Assembly: GCA_964429355.1 (NCBI GenBank)
Contig: CAYSCH010000074.1
Coordinates: forward strand, 1 to 30,687
Reading direction: 5' to 3'
Source: JAAYAY01 sp964429355
Lineage (GTDB): Bacteria; Planctomycetota; Planctomycetia; Pirellulales; Thermoguttaceae
Length of the DNA: 30,687 nt
Under the pieces are notes generated by a model. That model worked only from the letters and a program-made list of their open reading frames with translations. It searched no databases and was not told the origin of the DNA. The number at the start of each line of letters is the position of its first letter. Within the stretch, counting starts at the first letter, position 1. A program made the position numbers and the translations under genes. Shown here piece by piece: positions 15,631-22,791 of this stretch.

Positions 15631-16575
15631 TCACCCACCGCACTTCTTGCAGGGTTGACCTTCGTTGGCGGTGCAGGGACGACCTTTGCTCTTCTTATAG
15701 TAACGGCAGGTGCTGTTGTGACGGACGCCGCTGCTGGCGGTCAGCCAATAGTCGCCGCCGGCTACGGAGACCGGTGGGGAGGTTGCGGAAGGAACGGGTG
15801 GTGCCGGCGGAGTCTGCACAGCCGCTTCGATGACCGCGGGAGGCGTGCTGGCTTCGAAAAAGCGCGAAAGATCCTTGACCGGCTGTCCTTCCGTCACCGG
15901 GATTGCGCCGGCAATCTTGCTCTGCTCCTGACGCCATTGCCATGGTGCAGTGGGTTGCTGTTCGGACTGCCACAGGCCGCGCCGCGCGTTGCGGGCAGAC
16001 TCCTGCGCCCGAGCCAGGGTGGTGGAAGGACAGCCGGCCGGATCGTACCATGCGATTCCTTCACGGACGAGCAGCGTGTTTACGCAGCCGTCGCTGTAGA
16101 GAATACCACGAACGCGGGTGCGTACCGGTTGGCGTTCGGGCCGGGCAGATTCTACCGGTGCGGGGGTGATCGGCTGAACGTTGGAAGATGCGGCAAGGTG
16201 GGGGAGAACGAGCAACTGGGCTGGTTTCTGCAGGACCCTCAAGTGGAGGACCTGCGCCGCCATGTCCCCCGACGGTTGCCCTTTCTCGGGGGCGTCGATA
16301 CCAGCGAGGTCGACGATGTAGACGATGCTGTCTGCAGTCAGATGCAGAGTATCGCCGTCGACGATGGCGGTGACGTGGCCCTGAATCACCTGAGCAGTTG
16401 TGGTGGGGGAGCGCTGATTCGACTGGGGCGAATCGGCGGCAACGCTCCATGTGGCGATGTTGAGAACGAGGAGCACACAGGTCCGAAGAGTCGTTTGCAG
16501 ACGCCGTGGAGGCAATAAACCCCCAGGGGTGACCAACCGCGACCGAAGACTCCGCAGCAAGTCCGTGCCAATCAT
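15631..16575 (-). CDS. Staphylococcal-nuclease-like (SNase/TNase) protein with Cys-rich C-terminal tail
   Basis: About 314 residues from ATG 16575; alternatives are ATG 16590 and ATG 16617, and none has a good ribosome-binding site. A hydrophobic segment at about 32-47 (TCVLLVLNIATWSVAA) suggests export or a membrane anchor. The SNase domain covers about 63-205: VDGDTLHL (72-79), GIDAPE (92-97), then RVRGILYSDG (154-163) and VREGIAWYD (170-178). The metal ligands and catalytic Glu (E97) are present and R156 matches Arg87 of the S. aureus enzyme. The residue aligned with Arg35 is Asp89, so activity may be reduced. An insert of about 25 residues rich in Pro interrupts the domain. After a Pro-rich linker, the last 39 residues (YWLTASSGVRHNSTCRYYKK onward) contain four Cys ending CKKCGG, a possible metal-binding tail. 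Confidence 0.8.
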   Translation of the reverse strand: MIGTDLLRSLRSRLVTPGGLLPPRRLQTTLRTCVLLVLNIATWSVAADSPQSNQRSPTTTAQVIQGHVTAIVDGDTLHLTADSIVYIVDLAGIDAPEKGQPSGDMAAQVLHLRVLQKPAQLLVLPHLAASSNVQPITPAPVESARPERQPVRTRVRGILYSDGCVNTLLVREGIAWYDPAGCPSTTLARAQESARNARRGLWQSEQQPTAPWQWRQEQSKIAGAIPVTEGQPVKDLSRFFEASTPPAVIEAAVQTPPAPPVPSATSPPVSVAGGDYWLTASSGVRHNSTCRYYKKSKGRPCTANEGQPCKKCGG

Positions 16576-16618
16576 CGACGCCGCCCGCATGAGAATGGAG
16601 GTAGGGTAGGGATGCATG

Positions 16619-16632
16619 CAAACGATCGTTTG
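16619..16632. promoter_or_regulatory. Perfect 14-bp palindrome upstream of the nuclease-like gene
   Basis: CAAACGATCGTTTG is its own reverse complement. It lies 43 bases upstream of the chosen start and only two bases from the alternative ATG at 16617. The AAACG-N2-CGTTT form is typical of dimeric TetR-family operators. Its regulator is unknown and no promoter boxes around it are convincing. Confidence 0.4.
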
Positions 16633-16647
16633 TCTTGCAGCCCGCAA

Positions 16648-16988
16648 ATAGCCCCAGATTCTAGTAGGCGAACGAAACGGATCAACTAGGGGGAACCAAG
16701 AACTTGCACGAAAGTAGAGGATTTACACCGATGATTGATGAATATCAGGGGTGTTTTTGTGCAGCCGCCCCTGGAGCGGGGGGTGTCGATGGTGGTCCCT
16801 GATGCGATCCGGGCCGGATCATTCACGAGGGTGGGAGACATTCAAACCAACGAGCGGCGGTGAGCCGAGTCCCACGCAAAGCTTGGGGAGGTGATGCAAC
16901 GATCGTCGCGACGGCCGAGTCGCCCAGACGAACAAGGCGGGAAGCCGAATGAAGCCGGGAAGGAAGCCTCGGGGCTCTCGGGGCTCGG
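16648..16988. other. Intergenic stretch without recognised gene (about 340 bp)
   Basis: The bases between the nuclease-like gene's upstream side and the end of the acyl-CoA synthetase/GNAT reading frame hold no credible gene. Short open frames lack motifs and start signals. Because the nuclease-like gene points away from here, its promoter is expected in the first part (16630-16750), which is the AT-richest portion. Confidence 0.4.
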
Positions 16989-17138
16989 CTATAGGACTTC
17001 TTTGCTGACGATGACGACGTCTTCTTCCTGGTCATCGTTGAGTTCGAAGCCACGGTTGCGGAAGGTGGCGATCATGCGGGCATTGTCTTTGGAGGTCTCG
17101 GCGACGATCTTCTTGACGCCCCACCGCTTGGCGACTTC
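16989..17138 (-). pseudogene. C-terminal 49 codons of GNAT domain, separated by an in-frame TAA
   Basis: Directly after the TAA at 17139-17141 the same frame continues for 49 codons (EVAKRWGVKKIVAETSKDNA, then RMIATFRNRGFELNDDQEED, ending VVIVSKEVL) to a TAG at 16989-16991. This is the expected end of a GNAT acetyltransferase fold: the helix after the acetyl-CoA loop followed by the N-R-MI-F--RGFEL pattern. It therefore belongs to the upstream gene, and the TAA replaces a single sense codon. There is no frameshift. Confidence 0.8.
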
Positions 17139-19676
17139 TTAGCAGTAGCCGGTCAGAAGTCCTCCGAGGCCGTGGCCGTGCCAGCGATCAACCACGATGA
17201 CGGCATATTCGGCCGCGTGGTGATTGACGTCGGCGACGAGTCGTCCGACCCCGATAAGCTTTCGCTGGCCGTCCTCTTCGACTTCCGCCACGATGCCGAT
17301 CTCGCGGTCGTAGTCGACAAAACAGTAACGGGCGGCCATTTCGTGGGTGGTTTCCTTGAAAAGATAGCTGAAACGGAACCAGAGCGACTGGGTCGAGCAA
17401 CTACCCAGCAGATCGTGCCACATCGGTTCGTCTTCGGGCTTGATGGGCCGGAGAACGACTTCGGTACCGTCTTTCAGTTGCCGGACGGTGACGAACTCCT
17501 CCGGATAGGGGCGGATTGCCAGGTGTGCGAAGGGGCGTATGCTGTGAGCGACTGCGTCGCGATCGACCACGACACGTGCGTCGAGCGCGATGACCTCTTC
17601 TGGAGTGACCAGCAAGGGGTTCACGTCGAGTTCCTTGATCTGGGGATAGTCGGCCACGAGGTAGGAAAACCGCATGATGACCTCGATCAGCCGGTCGAGA
17701 TTCGCGCCCGGCTTGCCGCGGTAACCCTTCAGGAGCGGCCATGACTTGAGCGATCTGAGCATACGGCGGGTGAGGGATTCGTTCAGCGGCGGCAAGGCCA
17801 GGGCCCGGTCCTGGAAGACCTCGGCCGCCGTTCCGCCCATGCCGACGAGTATGACGGAGCCGAAGATGGGGTCCCGTTTCGTTCCCAGGATGAGTTCGAA
17901 ACTGTTGGGGTAGCTGACCATTTTCTGGACCGTCACGCCAACGATCACGGCGTCGGGGCGTTTGTCGGAGGCGTCGGCAATCATCTTGTCGAAAGCGGCT
18001 CGAACGGCCTGTTCGTTGCTCAGGTTCAGACGTACTCCGCTGACGTCGGTCTTGTGCGTAATCTGTGGCGAGTGGATTTTGAGTACGACGGGGTAACCTT
18101 CGGCCTCGGCAATCTCAACCGCCTCGTTAGCCGTGCGGGCCAAATGGGGCTTGGTGACCGGTATCTCGTAGGCTTCGAGGAACGATTTCGACACATGCTC
18201 GGAGAGGATCTCGCTGCCCTCGGTGAGGATGGTGTTAAGAACTCCGCGGAGTCGTTTGCGATCGAGGCTGAACGAGACCGGCAGGTCCCGGGGAGTCTCG
18301 TGCAGAATTTCCAGGTTGCGGGCGTAAGAGACCAGGTGCATGAAGGCCCGAATGGCCTTCTCCGGGGCGGTGTAGGAGGGGATTCCAGCCTCGTTGAGGA
18401 TCTGCAGACCTTCTCGGACCATGCTCCCACCCATCCATGCGGCGAGGACCGGCTTGTGGGCCTTGGCGGCCACCTTGCCGACGGCATGCGCCGTGGCAGT
18501 GGGATCGGTCATGGCCTGGGGAGTTAATATTACGAGGACGGCATCGACGCCTTCGTCTTTGATGACAATTTCAAGGGCCTTGGCAAACCGGTCGGGGGGG
18601 GCGTCGCCGAGGACATCCACCGGGTTTCCGTGGGACCAGAAGGGGGGCAGACACTCGTTGAGCTTCTGGATCGTGTCGTCGGAGATCTTGGCAAGTTCAC
18701 CGTCGAGGGCAATCAGGGCGTCGGTCGTCATCACACCGGGCCCGCCGGCGTTGGTGATGATGGCGAGCCGATCGCCGCGCGGCGGTTGCTGACGGGCGAG
18801 GAGTTCGGCGCAGTCGAACATGTCGTCGACTTCGAAGATTCGCACAATTCCCGCGCGCTGGAAAGCGGCCTCGTAGACGGCATCGACGCCGGCCATGGCG
18901 CCGGTGTGGGAGGCGGCTGCCGCAGCGGATTCCGAGAATCGGCCGGCCTTGTAGGCCACGATGGGCTTGGTGCGGGAAAAAGCCCGTGTGGCCGACATGA
19001 ATTCCCGTGCGTGAGCCAGTGATTCAATATAAAGGATGATGGACCGGGTTTCGGTTGCCGAGCCGAAATAGTCGATCAGGTCGGCCATACTGACGTCGAG
19101 CATGTTGCCCACGGAAACGAAGTACGAAAAGCCGATTCCCTCGTCGATAGCCCAATCGAGCACGGAGGTGCACAGTGCGCCTGACTGGGAAATGAATCCG
19201 ATGTGCCCTTTTTGCGGTGTGGATGCGGCGAAACTGGCATTGAGACTGATCCCGGGAACAATGATTCCCAGGCAGTTGGGGCCGAGGATCCGCATGCCGG
19301 GGAACTTGGCTTGCTCCGCGAGAACCTGTTGTTCGAGTTTGCGGCCTTCGGCTCCGATCTCGCGGAAACCGGCGGAGATGATCACGATGCCGCGGGTGCC
19401 GGCCTCGCCCAGGGAGCGAACGAGTTCCGGGACCGACGGTGACGGGGTGCAGATCACTGCCAGGTCTGGAGCGTGCGGAAGGGCTGCGATGTCTTTATAG
19501 GCGTGGATACCCTGGATGGATTCCCGCTTGGCGTTGACCGGGTAAACGACTCCGCGAAACCCCGAACCAACCAAGTTTCGCAGCACGGTGTAACCGACGC
19601 TTGTTGGCGTATCGCTGGCTCCGATTACGGCCACACGGTGAGGATCGAAGATCTTGTTGAGATTTTGAATGCTCAC
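17139..19676 (-). CDS. ADP-forming acyl-CoA synthetase / GNAT acetyltransferase fusion, truncated by in-frame TAA
   Basis: An 845-residue product from GTG 19676 (MSIQNLNKIF), preceded by AGGAG seven bases upstream. Domains: CoA-binding Rossmann domain about 8-135 (VAVIGASDTPTSVGYTVLRN), succinyl-CoA-synthetase-like domains about 150-460 with the phospho-His in AAAAASHTGAMAG (H257), an ATP-grasp domain about 480-705 (EAYEIPVTKPHLARTANEAV onward) and a GNAT domain from about 720 with the acetyl-CoA loop RWHGHGLGGLL (about 833-843). Family knowledge: ADP-forming acetate-CoA ligases make acetate and ATP from acetyl-CoA; fused Pat/PatZ-type proteins acetylate lysines, often of acetyl-CoA synthetase. 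The active His supports true ligase activity here. The TAA removes the last two helix/strand elements of the GNAT domain, so acetyltransferase function is doubtful. The intact frame would be about 895 residues. Confidence 0.88.
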   Translation of the reverse strand: MSIQNLNKIFDPHRVAVIGASDTPTSVGYTVLRNLVGSGFRGVVYPVNAKRESIQGIHAYKDIAALPHAPDLAVICTPSPSVPELVRSLGEAGTRGIVIISAGFREIGAEGRKLEQQVLAEQAKFPGMRILGPNCLGIIVPGISLNASFAASTPQKGHIGFISQSGALCTSVLDWAIDEGIGFSYFVSVGNMLDVSMADLIDYFGSATETRSIILYIESLAHAREFMSATRAFSRTKPIVAYKAGRFSESAAAAASHTGAMAGVDAVYEAAFQRAGIVRIFEVDDMFDCAELLARQQPPRGDRLAIITNAGGPGVMTTDALIALDGELAKISDDTIQKLNECLPPFWSHGNPVDVLGDAPPDRFAKALEIVIKDEGVDAVLVILTPQAMTDPTATAHAVGKVAAKAHKPVLAAWMGGSMVREGLQILNEAGIPSYTAPEKAIRAFMHLVSYARNLEILHETPRDLPVSFSLDRKRLRGVLNTILTEGSEILSEHVSKSFLEAYEIPVTKPHLARTANEAVEIAEAEGYPVVLKIHSPQITHKTDVSGVRLNLSNEQAVRAAFDKMIADASDKRPDAVIVGVTVQKMVSYPNSFELILGTKRDPIFGSVILVGMGGTAAEVFQDRALALPPLNESLTRRMLRSLKSWPLLKGYRGKPGANLDRLIEVIMRFSYLVADYPQIKELDVNPLLVTPEEVIALDARVVVDRDAVAHSIRPFAHLAIRPYPEEFVTVRQLKDGTEVVLRPIKPEDEPMWHDLLGSCSTQSLWFRFSYLFKETTHEMAARYCFVDYDREIGIVAEVEEDGQRKLIGVGRLVADVNHHAAEYAVIVVDRWHGHGLGGLLTGYC

Positions 19677-20052
19677 GTTCGACTCCTGTCAAGGCGGCAG
19701 GGCCGCCAACCCATGCGAGCTATCGCCCAACTGAATACGAGTTTCACAAGTCTGGGATGCCGAGCGGCAAGCCTTCCGGCCGGTGCAAAAGGTATCTCAC
19801 ATGAGAGGATCTGCACCAATGGGCGCTATCTTCCATCTGGAAACAGAGTCTCCCATTTGGTAGTTGTCGACGTAAATTGCAGAAGCGTTTAGGATTGCGA
19901 CGCTGCGCCCTCTTGCGAAGCCTATACGCAATGGACCAGAGGAACCGATTAGGAGTCCTGGGAGGAATGCGCAGCCTGCCGCCATAGGGCTTCCAGCTTA
20001 TCAAAGCCCGCTTTGCCGGGCTAGACTCGCGGCTGGGAGAAATCAGATCGTT
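19677..20052. other. Intergenic stretch (376 bp) between rfbD and the acyl-CoA synthetase gene
   Basis: No credible gene is present. It should hold the promoter of the acyl-CoA synthetase gene, but I cannot single out convincing boxes. Near its right end is a hairpin (20004-20021) that may end the rfb transcript. Confidence 0.4.
20004..20021 (-). terminator. Possible rho-independent terminator after rfbD
   Basis: AGCCCG and CGGGCT form a 6-bp stem around a six-base loop, 32 bases after the rfbD stop. On the minus strand the stem is followed by TTGATAAG, so the T-tract is poor. Position supports termination of the rfb operon; the weak tract lowers confidence. Confidence 0.35.
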
Positions 20053-20934
20053 CTAAACCGTGTTGTGGCAAGAACATGTGTTACCGCGATGTTTGAGATA
20101 CGCGGCCAGTGCCTGCTTCCATGCCGACATGGGATGTCGTCCTTCGGTGGCGTCGTATTTGCTCCCGCTGAGGACACTGAATCGAGGGCGCTTTGCCCGG
20201 GAGGCATATTGGGCCATGGCAGTGGGTTCAACCTGCGGCTGGATCCCGGCAATCCGGAAGACTTCCACCGCAAACTGGTACCAGCTTGCATATCCCCTGT
20301 TGGTGAGATGGAACAGACCTGTAGCCCTTGCCGCCAGGAGCGACCGGATGCCGGCTGCCAGGTCGACCGTACCTGTCAAGGACGTGATTTGGTCGTTCAC
20401 GACACGAAGGGGCTTTCCGGACCGTGCCAAGCGGAGCATCGTATCGACGAAATTGCCGGTCGCCGCAAAGCCTCGAACACCAAACAGACCGGCGGTGCGG
20501 ACGATCAGGTGGTTGGAATGCTGAGCGACCACCTGTTCGGCCTCCCATTTCGTCTGCCCGTAGAGATTCAGCGGGTTCGGACCATCCGTCTCCAAATAGG
20601 GGGCTGACTTCTCTCCGTCGAAGACGTAATCCGTACTGATTTGCACGATTGACGATCCAAACCTCTCGCACGCTGCGACCAGGTTCTCCACGCCCTGGAC
20701 ATTGACGGCCCGGCACACCGCCGGTTCGAGCTCCGCCCGATCCACTTGCGTGTAAGCAGCCGTGTTGACCACGATTCCGGGACGGTACCGATGGACGGCC
20801 GCGAAGACCGCCTCCCGGTCGGTAATATCCAGATCGGGCAGGTCGAGGCCGACGGCGCTTGGGCCCAATTGCCGGCAGAGCTCGCTCCCCAGTTGGCCCC
20901 CGGAACCGGTAACGAGGATTGGACGCTGGAACAC
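20053..20934 (-). CDS. rfbD: dTDP-4-dehydrorhamnose reductase
   Basis: A 293-residue short-chain dehydrogenase from GTG 20934 (MFQRPILVTGSGGQLGSELC). The NAD(P)-binding loop GSGGQLG is at about 10-16. VVNTAAYTQVD (about 55-65), ISTDYVFDGE (about 99-108) and the catalytic YGQTK pair (Tyr and Lys, about 129-133) follow the RmlD/RfbD pattern. FRIAGIQPQVEP and RPRFSVLSGSKYD near the C-terminus match the usual sugar-binding end. It performs the last step of dTDP-L-rhamnose synthesis in the cytoplasm, reducing the 4-keto sugar with NAD(P)H. It begins six bases after the rfbC stop, so translation is probably coupled. Confidence 0.93.
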   Translation of the reverse strand: MFQRPILVTGSGGQLGSELCRQLGPSAVGLDLPDLDITDREAVFAAVHRYRPGIVVNTAAYTQVDRAELEPAVCRAVNVQGVENLVAACERFGSSIVQISTDYVFDGEKSAPYLETDGPNPLNLYGQTKWEAEQVVAQHSNHLIVRTAGLFGVRGFAATGNFVDTMLRLARSGKPLRVVNDQITSLTGTVDLAAGIRSLLAARATGLFHLTNRGYASWYQFAVEVFRIAGIQPQVEPTAMAQYASRAKRPRFSVLSGSKYDATEGRHPMSAWKQALAAYLKHRGNTCSCHNTV

Positions 20935-20940
20935 AGCAGC

Positions 20941-21471
20941 TCAGACCTCGTCAAGAGTGAACGGGCTGTCGGGGTCCTCCTCATGGCGGATTTCGTCGAC
21001 ATCTTCCCGGCGTCCGGATCCCGCGAACAGCCGGTCCGGTGCGTTGAAGAGGAGGGCGGGCTCCCCTCCTTCGTTGCGATAGCCATGGACGACCCCCGGC
21101 GGAATGAAAACGATCAGAGGACTGGAACTACCCATGACCAGTGTTGTTCGGTTTCCGCAGGTCGGGGAGTCAGGACGGGCATCCCAGGCCACCAATCGCA
21201 GGTTTCCCGGGCCGAAGCACGCAAAAAGGTCCGTCTGATAGCGGTGTTCGTGGGGACCCCGGCTGGCACCGGGCAGGGTCTGGCTGGCGTAGCTCATCGC
21301 CGGCTGAAAACCGAGTGGGAGTTCGTCGGAGCGAAACAACTCGGTGAGCCATCCCCGCGAGTCCTGGTGAAACGTGAGCTGGCGAATCACCAGACCTTCA
21401 ATCGGCCCTTCTTTGTACATCGCAGGCTCTGCCAGTGTGGGCGCAAATATGCGCAGTTCAGGATTTGGCAT
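20941..21471 (-). CDS. rfbC: dTDP-4-dehydrorhamnose 3,5-epimerase-like (RmlC cupin)
   Basis: A 176-residue cupin from ATG 21471. ATG 21420 (MYKEGPIEGL) is a possible later start, since the conserved text begins there: GPIEGLVIRQLTFHQDSRGW, then LTELFRSDELPLGF. The motifs include the catalytic-type His in RGPHEHRYQTDLF and the barrel strand VFIPPGVVHGYRN. The form with PHEH instead of LRGLHYQ is a recognisable variant branch of RmlC, so the exact sugar converted could differ from the classical substrate. It sits between rfbA and rfbD on the same strand, with 174 bases to rfbA and six to rfbD. Confidence 0.85.
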   Translation of the reverse strand: MPNPELRIFAPTLAEPAMYKEGPIEGLVIRQLTFHQDSRGWLTELFRSDELPLGFQPAMSYASQTLPGASRGPHEHRYQTDLFACFGPGNLRLVAWDARPDSPTCGNRTTLVMGSSSPLIVFIPPGVVHGYRNEGGEPALLFNAPDRLFAGSGRREDVDEIRHEEDPDSPFTLDEV

Positions 21472-21645
21472 ATATCGATCAGTTAGAATCTAGACCTCGG
21501 TTCTTCTCTTCTCAACTCCGCAAGTCGACCAGCAGCAAAAGCGAATCCTGCCTGTGGAACGCGCCACATGCAGCCCTGTTTCTGGAGTTTGCCACCGTGG
21601 GGTGCGCCTCTCTCGGCCAGTGTCGCAAACCTCCAAATCAAGCGT

Positions 21646-22554
21646 TTACGTGCTCTCCACGACGAGCGGACCGTCGGGCCGCTCGAGAATCGAACGCAAA
21701 TATTGCCCATAGTCGCCTGGCTGGGCGTCGGCCAGGACGCGAAACTTGTCGACCGAGATGAAACCCTTGCGAAGAGCGATTTCTTCGAGGCAGGCGATCT
21801 TCAGTCCTTGGCGGTGTTCGAGCGTTTCGACGAAATTGGCGGCCTGGAGGAGTGATTCGTGGGTCCCTGTGTCGAGCCAGGCGGTGCCTCGGCTGAGACG
21901 TTGAATTTGAAGCGTTCCTGTTTCGAGATAGGCCTGGTTGACATCGGTGATCTCGAGTTCCCCACGGGCCGAGGGACGCAATCCGGCGGCGATCTCAAGG
22001 CAGCGGTTGTCGTAAAAGTAGAGCCCGGTGACGGCATGATTCGACCGAGGATGCTCGGGTTTCTCGACGATCCGCAGGGGGGAACCGCTCGAATCAAATT
22101 CGACCACACCATAGCGTTGCGGGTTCTTGACCGGGTAGGCGAAAATGGTCGCCCCCTCGGGCCGAGCGGCCGTTTTCAGCAGAATCGCGTGGAGGCCGCC
22201 TCCATAAAAGATATTGTCTCCCAGGACGAGGGCCACACTCCCATCCCCAATGAACGAGCGGCCGATGATCAGGGCCTGGGCGATCCCCTCAGGGTGGGGC
22301 TGAACGGCGTATTGAATCGAGAGCCCGAGTTCATGTCCGTCACCGAGAAGGGTTTCGAAACTCTGCCGATGTTCCGGCGCGGTGATGAGCAGTATCTCCC
22401 GGATACCCGCCAGCATGAGCGTCGACAGGGGGAAGTAGACCATCGGTTTGTCGTACACCGGCAACAACTGCTTGCTGACGACCCGCGTGATCGGATGGAG
22501 CCGCGTTCCTGAACCGCCGGCCAGCACGATGCCTTTGCGTAAGCCGGATTCCAT
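21646..22554 (-). CDS. rfbA: Glucose-1-phosphate thymidylyltransferase
   Basis: A 302-residue nucleotidyltransferase from ATG 22554 (MESGLRKGIVLAGGSGTRLH). The signature GGSGTRLHPITRVVSKQLLP binds the nucleotide. YDKPMVYFPLSTLMLAGI, VLGDNIFYG with its metal-binding Asp, PVKNPQRYGVVEFD and EKPEHPRSNHAVTGLYFYD are all as expected in RmlA/RfbA. GTAWLDTGTHESLLQAANFV is the conserved C-terminal helix region. It makes dTDP-glucose from dTTP and glucose-1-phosphate, the entry step to dTDP-rhamnose for cell-surface glycans. It is the first gene of the minus-strand rfb cluster and is divergent from the hydrogenase operon. The 4,6-dehydratase gene (rfbB) needed for the second step is not in the window. 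Confidence 0.95.
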   Translation of the reverse strand: MESGLRKGIVLAGGSGTRLHPITRVVSKQLLPVYDKPMVYFPLSTLMLAGIREILLITAPEHRQSFETLLGDGHELGLSIQYAVQPHPEGIAQALIIGRSFIGDGSVALVLGDNIFYGGGLHAILLKTAARPEGATIFAYPVKNPQRYGVVEFDSSGSPLRIVEKPEHPRSNHAVTGLYFYDNRCLEIAAGLRPSARGELEITDVNQAYLETGTLQIQRLSRGTAWLDTGTHESLLQAANFVETLEHRQGLKIACLEEIALRKGFISVDKFRVLADAQPGDYGQYLRSILERPDGPLVVEST

Positions 22555-22719
22555 GCCACATCCTTTTCCAACAGTACCTGCATTTCGGCCGCAGGCTTCG
22601 CGTGCCCATTAACCTTCTCTGCCACCGCGTCGAACCGCCAGTCAGGGTAGCGATTGGAGCGGGGCATGTCGAGCCCTTCTCTGCCGCTCCAGCCGAACCA
22701 CTTGACCTGCAGGAGGGAA

Positions 22720-22767
22720 GTCGACAAACTGTCGGCAGCTCTTCTCGAGGCCCGTACAGTTGTCGAC
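22720..22767 (+). promoter_or_regulatory. Long inverted repeat in the hydrogenase operon leader
   Basis: GTCGACAAACTGT (22720-22732) pairs with ACAGTTGTCGAC (22756-22767) with one bulged A; a further CGG/CCG pairing extends the stem inward across a second bulge. It ends 24 bases before the hoxF start codon, just upstream of the ribosome-binding site GGGAGA. It could act as an operator for a dimeric regulator or as a leader RNA hairpin. Confidence 0.45.
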
Positions 22768-22791
22768 ATACGCAGCGGGAGACTCATCTTC

